From contig NZ_OZ244942.1 in NCBI RefSeq assembly GCF_965222285.1, positions 1,116,001 to 1,180,000 of the forward strand: a stretch of 64,000 nucleotides of DNA, read 5' to 3'. This document shows positions 53,351 to 63,062 of the stretch, in pieces (within the stretch, counting starts at the first letter, position 1; each line of letters starts with the position of its first letter). Source of the DNA: Tepidicaulis sp002389665. Its GTDB lineage: Bacteria > Pseudomonadota > Alphaproteobacteria > Parvibaculales > Parvibaculaceae. Position numbers and translations under genes: made by a program. The notes below the pieces were generated by a model. It did no database searches and was not told the origin of the DNA. It saw only the letters and a list, made by a program, of their open reading frames with translations.

Positions 53351-54322
53351 TTATTCCGCTGCTGCTTTCGCAGGCGTTGCTTCCTGGGCGGCGATATAAC
53401 GCTCGGCTTCGAGCGCTGCCATGCAGCCAAGGCCCGCCGCCGTGACGGCCTGACGGTACACATCGTCCGTCACATCGCCGGCGGCAAAAACGCCGGGAAT
53501 GGAGGTGACGGTGGAATCGGGCGCGGTGACCAGATAACCGCCTTCTTTGGTTTCCAGCTCTTCTTCGAAAAGCTCGACCGCGGGCTTATGGCCGATGGCA
53601 ATGAAGACGCCGTCCGTCTTGCGCTCGGAAATCTCGCCGGTCTTCAGGTTTTTCAGACGCACGCCGGTCACGCCGAGCGGGTCTTCATCGCCCAGAATTT
53701 CTTCCAGCGCGCTGTCCCAAACGACTTCGATCTTCTCGTGATTGAAGAGGCGGTCTTGCAGAATTTTTTCCGCGCGCAATTCATCGCGCCGGTGGACAAG
53801 CGTCACCTTGCTGGCAAAATTCGTCAGGAACAGCGCTTCCTCGACGGCCGTGTTGCCGCCGCCCACCACCACGACTTCCTTGCCGCGGTAGAAGAAACCG
53901 TCACAGGTCGCGCAGGCGGAAACGCCGAAGCCCTGGAACTTTTCTTCGGAAGGAAGGCCCAGCCATTTCGCCTGGGCGCCCGTCGCAATGATCAGCGCAT
54001 CGCAGGTATAGACCGTGCCGCTGTCGCCGGTGAGGCGGAAGGGATGCACACCAAGCTCGGCGCGGACGATCGTGTCGGAGACCATATTGGTGCCGACATT
54101 GCGCGCCTGAGCTTCCATCTGTTCCATCAGCCAGGGGCCCTGAATGGGATCGGCAAAACCGGGATAGTTTTCGACATCCGTCGTAATGGTCAACTGCCCG
54201 CCCGGCTGAATGCCTTGAATGAGCGTCGGCTCCAGCATGGCGCGCGCCGCATAGACGGCAGCGGTATAGCCGGCAGGCCCGGACCCGATGATGATGACTT
54301 TGGAATGCTGTAGCTCGGACAT
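53351..54322 (-). CDS. trxB: Thioredoxin reductase
   Basis: 323 residues. FAD loop IIGSGPAGYTAAVYAARAML, redox pair CATCDG (Cys 137 and 140), NADPH loop VVGGGNTAVEEALFLTNF, and the C-terminal FAD block GVFAAGDVTDDVYRQAVTAAG are all present. It reduces thioredoxin with NADPH. It lies downstream of the peroxiredoxin gene on the same strand with a strong hairpin between, suggesting a shared thiol-peroxide role. Confidence 0.95.
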   Translation of the reverse strand: MSELQHSKVIIIGSGPAGYTAAVYAARAMLEPTLIQGIQPGGQLTITTDVENYPGFADPIQGPWLMEQMEAQARNVGTNMVSDTIVRAELGVHPFRLTGDSGTVYTCDALIIATGAQAKWLGLPSEEKFQGFGVSACATCDGFFYRGKEVVVVGGGNTAVEEALFLTNFASKVTLVHRRDELRAEKILQDRLFNHEKIEVVWDSALEEILGDEDPLGVTGVRLKNLKTGEISERKTDGVFIAIGHKPAVELFEEELETKEGGYLVTAPDSTVTSIPGVFAAGDVTDDVYRQAVTAAGLGCMAALEAERYIAAQEATPAKAAAE

Positions 54323-54414
54323 GGGACACTCGTTCTTTTAAGGGGGCGTGGGGATCAATCAAACTCGTGGTGCGGCCCAGCCGGTCAACGGGGCCGGTCA
54401 GCGGTGCCGGTCAC

Positions 54415-54451
54415 CGGCCCCGGTTCCCCGTAATATAGGGAACCGGGGCCG
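54415..54451 (-). other. 14-bp perfect hairpin between peroxiredoxin and trxB
   Basis: CGGCCCCGGTTCCC (54415-54428) pairs with GGGAACCGGGGCCG (54438-54451) around a 9-base AT-rich loop. No T-tract follows on either strand. Lying between two co-directional redox genes, it may attenuate, stabilise or process the peroxiredoxin message. Confidence 0.6.
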
Positions 54452-54484
54452 ATACCGAAAGGCGGCTAAGCGCTTTAAAGCGGC

Positions 54485-55090
54485 TTAGAGGGCTTCGGCA
54501 TGTTCCTTGAGGTAGGAAGCAACGCCTTCGGCGTCGGCCTTCATGCCTTCATCGCCCTTGTTCCAGCCGGCAGGGCAGACTTCGCCGTGCTCTTCGTGGA
54601 ACTGCAGCGCATCGACGAGGCGGATGGCTTCGTCCACGTTCCGACCGAGCGGCAGGTCGTTGACGAGCTGGTGGCGGACCACGCCTTCCTGGTCGATGAG
54701 GAACGTGCCGCGCAGCGCCACGCCGTCATCTTCGATCAGCACGTCATAATCGCGCGCAATCTGCTTGGTCATGTCGGCCACCATGGGGAATTTCACCGGG
54801 CCGAGGCCGCCGTCGGCAGGCGCCGTGTTCCGCCAGGCATAGTGCGAGAACTGGCTGTCCACGGAGACCGCGACGACCTTCGTGTTGCGCTCTTCGAATT
54901 GCGGCACACGGTTCGAGAAGGCCAGAATTTCCGAGGGGCAAACGAAGGTGAAGTCGAGCGGGTAGAAGAAGACGATGCCGTAGCTGCCCTTCAGGTGCTC
55001 TTTCAGGTTGAAATTTTCGACGATTTCACCGTCGGCGAGCACCGCGGCTGCGGTGAAATCCGGGGCTTGTTTGCCTACGAGAACACTCAT
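54485..55090 (-). CDS. Typical 2-Cys peroxiredoxin (AhpC/Prx1 type)
   Basis: 201 residues. The peroxidatic Cys is in DFTFVCPSEI (51), the resolving Cys in HGEVCPAGW (172), and the GGLGPVKFPMVAD loop is that of robust or sensitive Prx1-type enzymes. It reduces hydrogen peroxide and organic hydroperoxides, recycled by thioredoxin or AhpF/D. AAGGAGCC precedes the ATG. The promoter region to 55276 contains a TTTAG/CTAAA short inverted repeat near 55165-55184. Confidence 0.92.
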   Translation of the reverse strand: MSVLVGKQAPDFTAAAVLADGEIVENFNLKEHLKGSYGIVFFYPLDFTFVCPSEILAFSNRVPQFEERNTKVVAVSVDSQFSHYAWRNTAPADGGLGPVKFPMVADMTKQIARDYDVLIEDDGVALRGTFLIDQEGVVRHQLVNDLPLGRNVDEAIRLVDALQFHEEHGEVCPAGWNKGDEGMKADAEGVASYLKEHAEAL

Positions 55091-55276
55091 AAATGGCTCC
55101 TTGGAATGTCTGTTATTTCGCGTTGCTCATCATCGGCGGGGAGGAGATCCGCCGTTACACGCGATTTAGTATTGTTCTAAACTAACGTCAAGAGGCTTGA
55201 AGCGGCTAATTTGCCGCAGCGCACCCTTTTTCGGGACGATGGGACGGAAATGAGGGGATAAGGCCGCCTAAAAGGC

Positions 55277-56422
55277 TTAATCCGCGGCCAGGGAGCCCGT
55301 CTCCCGGGCCCAGCGCCCGAGCCCGGCCAGGGTTTGCTCATAGGTGGTGAGCGCGTTGGTGATGACGTTTTCCCGCCAGCTTTCCCGCCGCGGGGCATAA
55401 TCCTCGCGGATTTCCTCGAAATAGCGCGGCGCTTCGGGCGCATTGAACCCGCCTTCAAAGCGCAGCCAGCGCTCCAAAAGGGAAATCCGCAGGCTTTCGA
55501 GCGGATTGTCCTTGGCCCGGGCGGAGCGGAACTCCACCACAGCCCCGGCAAAATCGGCATGATCTTTGACGAGATTTTCGATGCCCCAGAAGACGATGCC
55601 GCGCCGGCTCGGCCGTTTCGAACCCCAGAGCGCGTTGACATGCTCCGGGTCAAGGGCGCGAGGGCCCCACCATTCCGAAGCCTGGGCAAAGCCCACCGAG
55701 CCCGGTTTGGAGAAGCAAAGGAAAATCAGCTCGCCATTGCCGACGGGCCCCGAATGCCAGTCGATAAAGCCGACGCGCCGCGCATGCGCCAGCTCCCGGC
55801 GCACCAGCGCGCTGATCACTTCCGTCGACCATTCCGGGCGGATGCCGCCGAAATGAAACCCGTCGGGATGTGTGTACTGGCCGCGCGTAATGGCATCTTC
55901 CAGCGCCCATTGCCCATGCACCGAAAGCAGTTTCGTGCTTTGCATCACCAGCTCATTGGCAAAGCCCTTGTCGATATGGCGCGGGCACATGAGCGGGTGC
56001 ACTTCCGCGTAAAGCGGGTTGGCGGGATGGGGTTTTGAATGATCGAGCCAGTTGCGGTTGAGATCGACATTGTTCTCGGTGCCCCTCAGCCCCCAGGCAA
56101 AGCCGAACGGGTTCACCGCATGGATCATGAAAAGCGCCGTGCCCGGCGGCAGCGAGGCAGGGCCCATCTGCTCGATCCAGGCAAGCTGCGCTGCCGAGCC
56201 GCCATAACCTTCCGCCCCGTGGGTGCCGGAGGTGTTGATCAGCACGGAGGCGGCATCGCGCGGGCCGAACCAGGCGGCATCGAGGTAAAGCGTCTCGCCC
56301 ATCGGGCCGGTCGCGGAGGGGTGCTCATAAGTGAAGACGCGCGCGCCCGCATCCGCCGCCGCGCGCACGAAACGGGCGCGGGCTTCGGCATAGGTATCGG
56401 AAAAGGAACTTTGGGCGCTCAT
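55277..56422 (-). CDS. DUF2817 (M14-like) putative zinc carboxypeptidase
   Basis: 381 residues from the ATG at 56420-56422; a longer frame begins at 56458. The pattern matches DUF2817 of the M14 clan: SGTHGAEGYGGSAAQLAW supplies the HxxE zinc ligands, ENNVDLNRNWLDH a conserved N-R pair, GFIDWHSGPVG the third histidine, and FAGAVVEFRS the catalytic glutamate. Substrate could be a peptide or an amide such as a cell-wall fragment. It stands alone on its strand, 185 bases from the peroxiredoxin start. Confidence 0.8.
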   Translation of the reverse strand: MSAQSSFSDTYAEARARFVRAAADAGARVFTYEHPSATGPMGETLYLDAAWFGPRDAASVLINTSGTHGAEGYGGSAAQLAWIEQMGPASLPPGTALFMIHAVNPFGFAWGLRGTENNVDLNRNWLDHSKPHPANPLYAEVHPLMCPRHIDKGFANELVMQSTKLLSVHGQWALEDAITRGQYTHPDGFHFGGIRPEWSTEVISALVRRELAHARRVGFIDWHSGPVGNGELIFLCFSKPGSVGFAQASEWWGPRALDPEHVNALWGSKRPSRRGIVFWGIENLVKDHADFAGAVVEFRSARAKDNPLESLRISLLERWLRFEGGFNAPEAPRYFEEIREDYAPRRESWRENVITNALTTYEQTLAGLGRWARETGSLAAD

Positions 56423-56578
56423 GCTCAGTTTATTAATCAGTAGGGGGCTGCGCCGCATCGCGGCGGTTAAGACTGCATGATAGATTTATCTCAACGCAAG
56501 CGCCAGCATAGGCGATAGGGGGCGCTGCGATAAGGCGAAATTGCCTTGCGCGCATTCCCCCGCCTGGAGAGAGGACAA

Positions 56579-58033
56579 ATGAGCGGTACATTGAACTTGA
56601 AAGACGCGTCACTTCTGAAAACCGCCTGCTATATCGACGGGGCCTGGGTCGGAAAAGGCGCGATCGACGTGACGAACCCGGCGACGGGCGAAGTGATTGC
56701 CGCCGTTCCTTCGCTGGGAGCAAGCGAGGTGCGCGCGGCCATCGACGCGGCGGAAAAAGCCTTCAAGGACTGGGCGGCGCGCCCGGCCAAGGAACGCGGG
56801 CAGATTTTGCGGCGCTGGTTCGATTTGATGATGGAACATCAGGACGATCTGGCAGTACTGATGACGAGCGAGCAGGGCAAGCCGCTGGCGGAATCGAAAG
56901 GCGAGATCGCCTATGCCGCGTCCTTCCTGGAATTTTACGGTGAGGAAGCCAAGCGCGTGCACGGCGCCATCGTGCCCGCGCCGACGAATGACCGGCACAT
57001 CGTCGTGCTAAAGCAGCCGGTCGGCGTCGTGGGCGCGATTACGCCGTGGAATTTCCCCGCCGCCATGATCACCCGCAAAGTGGGCCCGGCGCTTGCCGCC
57101 GGCTGCACCTGCGTCGTCAAACCGGCAAGCCAGACCCCGCTTTCCGCGCTGGCGCTGGCCGAGCTCGGCGAGCGGGCGGGCCTGCCCAAAGGTGTTTTGA
57201 ACGTCATCACCGGCAAGGCCTCTGAGATCGGCGGTGAGCTGACCGCCAATGCCAAGGTGAAAAAGCTCACCTTTACGGGCTCGACGGAAGTCGGCAAGAA
57301 GCTGATGGAACAGTCCGCCGCGACGATGAAGAAAATCTCGCTGGAGCTTGGCGGCAATGCGCCTTTTATCGTCTTTGATGATGCGGATGTGGACGCGGCG
57401 GTGGAAGGGGCGGTTGCCTCCAAATACCGCAATACAGGCCAGACTTGCATCTGCACGAACCGCTTTCTCGTGCAGGAAGGGATTTACGATGCCTTCGTTG
57501 AAAAGCTGGTCGCAAAAGTCGGCTCGCTGAAAGTCGGCAACGGCCTTGAGGACGGCGTGAACCAAGGCCCGTTGATCGACACGGCGGCCATCGAAAAAGT
57601 CGAAGAACATGTGAAGGATGCGACCTCGAAAGGCGCCAAGGTTGTGGCCGGCGGCAAGGCCCATGCACTGGGCGGCACCTATTACGAGCCGACCGTCATT
57701 TCCGGGGCGACCTCGGACATGCTGGTCGCGCGGGAAGAAACCTTCGGCCCCGTCGCACCCATCTTCAGGTTTTCCACCGAGGCCGAGGCGATCCGCCTCG
57801 CCAATCACACGCCGTTCGGTCTTGCCTCCTATTTCTATTCCCGCGATGTCGGGCGCTGCTGGCGCGTGGCAGAGGCGCTGGAATCCGGGCTTGTCGGTGT
57901 CAATGCGGGGCTCATTTCCACCGAAGTCGCCCCCTTTGGCGGCTGGAAGGAAAGCGGCATCGGGCGCGAAGGCGGCCAATGGGGCATTGAGGAATTCCTC
58001 GAAGTGAAATATGTCGCTATGGCAGGGCTTTGA
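56579..58033 (+). CDS. gabD: Succinate-semialdehyde dehydrogenase (NADP-type)
   Basis: 484 residues from the ATG at 56579 (GAGAGAGGACAA upstream). The aldehyde dehydrogenase blocks are GVVGAITPWNFPAAMITRK (cofactor), KKISLELGGNAPFIVFDDAD (general-base Glu), NTGQTCICTNRFLVQ (nucleophile Cys) and EETFGPVAPIFRF. The CICTNR form with neighbouring cysteines is typical of GabD, which oxidises succinate semialdehyde to succinate. Other short aldehydes are possible. It leads a group with rpiA and gor. Confidence 0.88.
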   Translation: MSGTLNLKDASLLKTACYIDGAWVGKGAIDVTNPATGEVIAAVPSLGASEVRAAIDAAEKAFKDWAARPAKERGQILRRWFDLMMEHQDDLAVLMTSEQGKPLAESKGEIAYAASFLEFYGEEAKRVHGAIVPAPTNDRHIVVLKQPVGVVGAITPWNFPAAMITRKVGPALAAGCTCVVKPASQTPLSALALAELGERAGLPKGVLNVITGKASEIGGELTANAKVKKLTFTGSTEVGKKLMEQSAATMKKISLELGGNAPFIVFDDADVDAAVEGAVASKYRNTGQTCICTNRFLVQEGIYDAFVEKLVAKVGSLKVGNGLEDGVNQGPLIDTAAIEKVEEHVKDATSKGAKVVAGGKAHALGGTYYEPTVISGATSDMLVAREETFGPVAPIFRFSTEAEAIRLANHTPFGLASYFYSRDVGRCWRVAEALESGLVGVNAGLISTEVAPFGGWKESGIGREGGQWGIEEFLEVKYVAMAGL

Positions 58034-58089
58034 TCTTTCTTTGAAAGAGAAGGCGCTGCCTTGAGGCGGCATATTGAGAGGAAGATTTC

Positions 58090-58788
58090 ATGTCGGATGC
58101 ACAGAAACGGCACGCGGCTATCCGCGCCCTGGATTTCGTGGAAGAGGGCATGAAACTCGGCCTCGGCACCGGCTCGACGGCGGAACATTTCGTCCGCCTT
58201 CTGGGCGAGCGGGTAGCGGACGGCTTGAACGTTGTCGGCGTGCCGACCTCCGAGCGCACGGCGGCGCTGGCTGAGGAATTGGGTATTCCGCTCACCAATC
58301 TCGATGAAACCCCTGAGCTCGATATTACCTTCGACGGCGCGGATGAGCTCGACAGCCAGCTCCGGCTGATCAAGGGCGGCGGCGGCGCGCTTTTGCGCGA
58401 GAAGATCGTCGCAACCGCCTCCAAGCGCATGATCGTGCTGGCGGACGCGTCCAAAGTCGTGAAGACGCTCGGCAAGTTTCCGCTCCCCGTTGAAGTCATT
58501 CCCTTCGGCTCGCGCGTCACGTCGATGAAGATTGCCGAAACCGCGCGGGCCTTCGGCTGCGAAGGGCCGATTGAGCCGCGCGACGATGATTATGACGTGC
58601 CGTTTCTCACCGATTCGGAAAATTTCATCTATGACTGCCAGTTCGGCGCCATTCCCGATCCGGACGGCCTTTCCCGCGCGCTCAATCTCATTCCCGGTGT
58701 GGTGGATAACGGATTGTTTATCTCGATTGCTTCTCTTGCCATTGTCGGAACGGACAAAGGCGCCGATCTGATAGAACCGAAGCCGTAA
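58090..58788 (+). CDS. rpiA: Ribose-5-phosphate isomerase A
   Basis: 232 residues. RpiA interconverts ribulose 5-phosphate and ribose 5-phosphate. Conserved blocks are GMKLGLGTGSTAEHFVRLL, GVPTSERTAALAEELGIPL, ITFDGADELDSQLRLIKGGG and LLREKIVATASKRMIVLADA, which hold the active-site Asp and Lys. GAGAGGAAG precedes the ATG. It is 56 bases after gabD and 76 before the glutathione reductase gene, consistent with an operon supplying sugars and NADPH-linked reactions. Confidence 0.95.
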   Translation: MSDAQKRHAAIRALDFVEEGMKLGLGTGSTAEHFVRLLGERVADGLNVVGVPTSERTAALAEELGIPLTNLDETPELDITFDGADELDSQLRLIKGGGGALLREKIVATASKRMIVLADASKVVKTLGKFPLPVEVIPFGSRVTSMKIAETARAFGCEGPIEPRDDDYDVPFLTDSENFIYDCQFGAIPDPDGLSRALNLIPGVVDNGLFISIASLAIVGTDKGADLIEPKP

Positions 58789-58864
58789 GGCGGAACCGCT
58801 TACAAAGACAAGGCTGCCAGAGAGCATCGGCCTAAAGAGCACGAGAAGACCGAAGGAAATTGAG

Positions 58865-60256
58865 ATGAGCGCTTACGATTACGATCTTTTTGTCATTGGT
58901 GCCGGCTCCGGCGGCGTGCGCGCCTCGCGCATGGCGGCGAAATATGGCGCGAAGGTCGCAATTGCCGAAGAATACCGCGTGGGCGGCACCTGCGTCATCC
59001 GGGGCTGCGTGCCGAAAAAACTGTTCGTCTATGCCAGTCACTTCGCTGAAAGTTTCGAAGATGCGGCCGGGTATGGCTGGGACGTGCCGGAGGCGAGCTT
59101 TTCCTGGGAAAAGCTGATCGCCAATAAAGACCGGGAGATTGACCGGCTGAACGGCATCTATATCCGTAACCTGAAAAATTCCGGCGTCGAGATCATCGAA
59201 AGCCGCGCCGAGCTGAAAGACGCGCACACTGTGCATCTGGTGCAGGAAGGGCGCGATGTGACGGCGGACAAGATTCTGATCGCCGTGGGCGCCTGGCCTT
59301 ACCTGCCCGCCATTCCGGGCATCGAGCACGCGATTTCTTCTAACGAGGCTTTTCATCTTGAGACCTTGCCGAAGGAAATCACCGTTGTGGGCGGCGGCTA
59401 TATCGCGGTGGAGTTTGCAGGTATTTTCAACGGGCTCGGCGTCAAGACGGTGCAGCTTTACCGCGGCCCGAAGATCCTGCGCGGCTTCGATGAAGACCTG
59501 CGCGACACGCTGCAGGACGAGATGATCAAGAAGGGCATCGACGTTCTCACCAATACCGATATTGCCGAGATCGTGAAGCTGGAAGGCGGGCGCCTGCAGG
59601 TCATTCTGCAGGACGGCGACAGCTACGAAACCGACTGCGTGATGTATGCAACGGGCCGGCGGCCGAAAGTGGACGGTCTTGGTCTGGAAAAAGCCGGCGT
59701 CATTTTGAACAAGGCCGGCGCCATCGCGGTCGATGCCCGTTCCAAAACGAATATCGACAATATCTATGCGGTGGGTGATGTGACGGACCGTGCCAATCTG
59801 ACGCCCGTCGCCATCCGCGAAGGGGCGGCTTTCGCCGAAACCGTCTTCAACGACAACCCGCAAGAGGTCGATCATTCGATTATTCCGACCGCGGTCTTCT
59901 CCCATCCGGAAATCGGCACGGTCGGCATGACCGAGGAAGAGGCGTGCCGCGCCCATGGCGAGGACGGCGTCACCATCTTCAAATCCACCTTCAAGCCCAT
60001 GCTCCACACGCTGTCGGGGCGGGACGAGCGCACGCTGATGAAAATCATCGTGGAGAAGAAGAGCGACAAGGTGCTCGGCGTGCACATGATCGGCCCTTAC
60101 TCGGGCGAGATGATCCAGACGGTGGGCATTGCCGTCACCATGGGCGCCACCAAGGCCCAGTTCGACGCCACGATTGCCGTGCACCCCACGGCGGCGGAGG
60201 AGCTGGTGACCATGAAAGAGCCCTATATTGCGCCCACAGCCCAGGCCGCGGAGTGA
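58865..60256 (+). CDS. gor: Glutathione-disulfide reductase
   Basis: 463 residues. FAD loop FVIGAGSGGVRASRMAAKYG, redox-active cysteines in VGGTCVIRGCVPKKLFVYAS (43 and 48), NADPH loop VVGGGYIAVEFAGIFNGLG and the C-terminal VHPTAAEELVTMKEP dimer-interface histidine are present. It keeps glutathione reduced with NADPH, matching the GST genes in this window. AAGGAAATTGAG precedes the ATG. Confidence 0.94.
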   Translation: MSAYDYDLFVIGAGSGGVRASRMAAKYGAKVAIAEEYRVGGTCVIRGCVPKKLFVYASHFAESFEDAAGYGWDVPEASFSWEKLIANKDREIDRLNGIYIRNLKNSGVEIIESRAELKDAHTVHLVQEGRDVTADKILIAVGAWPYLPAIPGIEHAISSNEAFHLETLPKEITVVGGGYIAVEFAGIFNGLGVKTVQLYRGPKILRGFDEDLRDTLQDEMIKKGIDVLTNTDIAEIVKLEGGRLQVILQDGDSYETDCVMYATGRRPKVDGLGLEKAGVILNKAGAIAVDARSKTNIDNIYAVGDVTDRANLTPVAIREGAAFAETVFNDNPQEVDHSIIPTAVFSHPEIGTVGMTEEEACRAHGEDGVTIFKSTFKPMLHTLSGRDERTLMKIIVEKKSDKVLGVHMIGPYSGEMIQTVGIAVTMGATKAQFDATIAVHPTAAEELVTMKEPYIAPTAQAAE

Positions 60257-60461
60257 GGCCTTCCGGAGAGCTTCAATAAAATCAAGCCCTTAGCCTTGGC
60301 GTTCGAAATCTTTGGGGCTATATAGTAGGGTGAAGCTGACAGGGAGCGTGCGGTTCGGGCCTTCGATCGTAATCGAGGGCCAAGGCTGCGCGCCTCTTTG
60401 TATTTGAAAATCAAAGACTTAAGTGATCCAGACTTAGTTGAGCGAAACAAGGAAGAGACCA

Positions 60462-61847
60462 ATGGCGGAGAAGTGGACGCCGGAAAGTTGGAGATCGAAA
60501 CCTATCAAGCAGGTTCCGACCTATCCGGATGCGGAAGCGGTAAAGGCAGTCGAAGCGGCCTTGCGCAATTATCCGCCGCTGGTTTTTGCAGGGGAAGCCC
60601 GCAGCCTGAAAGCCGAGCTCGCCGAAGTCTGTGAAGGACGCGCGTTTCTGCTCCAGGGCGGCGACTGCGCGGAGAGCTTTGCCGAATTCCACCCGGACAA
60701 TATCCGCGACACGTTCCGCGTGCTGTTGCAGATGGCGGTGGTGCTGACCTTCGCCGCCTCCTCGCCGGTCGTGAAAGTGGGCCGTATTGCCGGCCAGTTC
60801 GCCAAGCCGCGCTCGTCCGATACCGAGACGATCGACGGGGTGGAGCTGCCGAGCTACCGCGGCGACATCATCAACGGCATGGAGTTCACGAAGGCTGCGC
60901 GCGTGCCGGACCCGCAGCGCCAGCTTCAGGCGTATAGCCAGGCGGCGGCGACGCTGAACCTCATCCGCGCGTTTGCCAAAGGCGGCTATGCGGACCTGCA
61001 TCATGTGCACCGCTGGACACTGGGCTTCGTCTCCGACAGCCCGGAAGGCGCGCGCTATGAGGAACTCGCCACGCGTATTTCCGAAGCGCTCGATTTCATG
61101 CGGGCCTGCGGCATTGACGGCGACACCGCGCCGCAAATGCGCGAGACGGAATTCTACACGAGCCACGAAGCGCTGCTTCTGGGCTATGAGCAGGCGATGA
61201 CGCGGATCGATTCCACCACGGGCGAGTGGTACGACACCTCCGCCCATATGCTCTGGATCGGCGACCGCACGCGCCAGGCCGATCATGCGCATGTGGAATT
61301 CTGCCGCGGCGTGAAGAACCCGATCGGCATGAAATGCGGCCCCTCCATGGAAGCCGACGATCTTCTGCGTCTCATCGATGCGCTGAACCCGGAAAACGAA
61401 CCGGGCCGGTTGACGCTGATCGCCCGTTTCGGGGCCGGCAATGTGGAAAAGCATCTGCCCGGTCTTATCCGTGCGGTGGAAAAAGAAGGCCGTAAGGTCG
61501 TCTGGTCCTGCGATCCCATGCATGGCAACACGGTGAAGGCCTCCAACGGCTTCAAGACGCGTCCGGTGGACCGGGTGCTGGCGGAAGTGCAGGAATTCAT
61601 GGCCGTGCACCGCGCCGAAGGCACCCATGCGGGCGGCGTCCATTTCGAAATGACGGGCCGCGATGTCACCGAATGTATCGGCGGCGCGCAGGCGATTACG
61701 GAAGGCGATCTGTCCTCCCGCTATCACACGCATTGCGACCCGCGCCTCAACGCCAATCAGGCGCTGGAACTTGCGTTCCTCATCGCCGAAGGGCTGAAGG
61801 CCGAGCGCTCCGCGCAGCAGGCCGCAGGTGTTGCCGCCGCCGAATAA
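60462..61847 (+). CDS. aroG: Class II 3-deoxy-7-phosphoheptulonate (DAHP) synthase
   Basis: 461 residues, chosen start ATG at 60462 with AAGGAAG upstream. It condenses phosphoenolpyruvate and erythrose 4-phosphate, opening the shikimate pathway. Class II signatures: PPLVFAGEARSLKAELAEV, FLLQGGDCAESFAEF, KVGRIAGQFAKPRSSDTET, and GGVHFEMTGRDVTECIGG. No separate ACT regulatory domain is seen. It follows gor after a 205-base gap and ends at a terminator. Confidence 0.94.
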   Translation: MAEKWTPESWRSKPIKQVPTYPDAEAVKAVEAALRNYPPLVFAGEARSLKAELAEVCEGRAFLLQGGDCAESFAEFHPDNIRDTFRVLLQMAVVLTFAASSPVVKVGRIAGQFAKPRSSDTETIDGVELPSYRGDIINGMEFTKAARVPDPQRQLQAYSQAAATLNLIRAFAKGGYADLHHVHRWTLGFVSDSPEGARYEELATRISEALDFMRACGIDGDTAPQMRETEFYTSHEALLLGYEQAMTRIDSTTGEWYDTSAHMLWIGDRTRQADHAHVEFCRGVKNPIGMKCGPSMEADDLLRLIDALNPENEPGRLTLIARFGAGNVEKHLPGLIRAVEKEGRKVVWSCDPMHGNTVKASNGFKTRPVDRVLAEVQEFMAVHRAEGTHAGGVHFEMTGRDVTECIGGAQAITEGDLSSRYHTHCDPRLNANQALELAFLIAEGLKAERSAQQAAGVAAAE

Positions 61848-61880
61848 GCGGCCCGGACAGAAGAAGTACGATAGAATAAG

Positions 61881-61911
61881 AAAGGGCGGCCTCGCGGGGC
61901 CGCCCTTTTTA
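61881..61911 (+). terminator. Terminator after DAHP synthase
   Basis: GGGCGGCC pairs with GGCCGCCC around TCGCGG, flanked by AAA and TTTTT. Confidence 0.9.
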
Positions 61912-61931
61912 TTGGGAAATGCTCAGGCGTC

Positions 61932-62981
61932 TTAGCAGCAACCGCCGCCGCTTTTCGATGCGGGCGGGCAGCATTCATTTGCTTCCGGCTCACCGACAAT
62001 CAGCATGTCGGCATAGGCGCCGGTGCGCAGAACCGCCGCGTCCATGCCCGAGACGGTGACGCGTTCGCCGCGGCGGAAGATACGGCCTTCATCGTCGGCG
62101 ACTTCCGCCCAGGGCCCGGCATAAAGCGCCACGGCTTCTTTCTGCGCGGCGGCATCGGCGGAGGGCTTGTAAGCGAGGACGGTGACGGAGCGGTACTCGA
62201 TCCCTTCCACCACTTGCCAGGGCGCATGGTCGAACTTGTCGAAAGCCGCGCCCACAAAGCCTGCATCGGCCAGCGCGTCGATGAAGCCGAGCTCGGTCAG
62301 CGCGCCGGAGATGCAGCCGCTCCAAAGCGTTGCATCGTTTTTCAGATGCTCCGGGCTTTCCACATCCGAGACGATATCGGAAACGGCGATACGCCCGCCC
62401 GGCTTCAGCACACGGAACATTTCGCGGAAGAGCTGCGGCTTTTCATGGTCGGGCACGAGATTGAGCACGCAGTTGGAGACGATCACATCCACGCTGTTAT
62501 CGGCAACGAGCGGGGCGGTACGGCGCAGCTCCGCCTGTTTGTCGGCGAGCTTCTTGTAATCGGTCGCGGATTTGACCGGATGGCTTTCCAGCCATTGGCC
62601 CAGCGCGTCCAGATCGGTCGCCAGATCCTGGATATAGCCATGGCGGAAATCGACATTGTCATAGCCGATCTTCTCGGCGACGAGCGGCTGGCTGCGCTTG
62701 GCAAGCTCCAGCATTTCGTCCGTCATATCGACACCGATGACACGGCCCTTGGGCCCGACGATCTGCGAGGCGATAAAGCAGATCTTGCCCCCGCCCGCGC
62801 CGAGATCGAGCACGGTTTCGCCTTCGCGCACATAGCGGGAGGGATCGCCGCAGCCATAGTCGCGCTCCAGCACTTCTTCCGGAATGACTTTCAGATAGCG
62901 CGGATCGTAATCCACCGGGCAGCAAAGGGCTTCCTCAAGGGCTTCGGCGGCGGCGCCGTAGCGCTGTTTGACGGCTTCCAT
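61932..62981 (-). CDS. ArsM-like arsenite methyltransferase with a cysteine-rich tail
   Basis: 349 residues. SAM motif I is VLDLGAGGGKICFIAS, followed by GVDMTDEMLELAKRS. VSNCVLNLVPDHEKPQLFRE, VLKPGGRIAVSDIV and SGCISGALTELGF match the ArsM consensus. Cysteines at 44, 68, 171 and 223 fall close to the four of algal ArsM (C44, C72, C174, C224, from memory) that bind As(III). The C-terminus adds NECCPPASKSGGGCC, with four more cysteines. The gene is divergent from an ArsR gene over a palindromic operator, supporting metalloid control. A different thiol-containing substrate cannot be excluded. Confidence 0.75.
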   Translation of the reverse strand: MEAVKQRYGAAAEALEEALCCPVDYDPRYLKVIPEEVLERDYGCGDPSRYVREGETVLDLGAGGGKICFIASQIVGPKGRVIGVDMTDEMLELAKRSQPLVAEKIGYDNVDFRHGYIQDLATDLDALGQWLESHPVKSATDYKKLADKQAELRRTAPLVADNSVDVIVSNCVLNLVPDHEKPQLFREMFRVLKPGGRIAVSDIVSDVESPEHLKNDATLWSGCISGALTELGFIDALADAGFVGAAFDKFDHAPWQVVEGIEYRSVTVLAYKPSADAAAQKEAVALYAGPWAEVADDEGRIFRRGERVTVSGMDAAVLRTGAYADMLIVGEPEANECCPPASKSGGGCC

Positions 62982-63062
62982 ATCGGTCTCCAGAGTGAGA
63001 AATTTCCCGCAGAATAGTCGGGAAAAGCGGGCTTTACTCTAACATTTCCGTGAGACGTCGTG

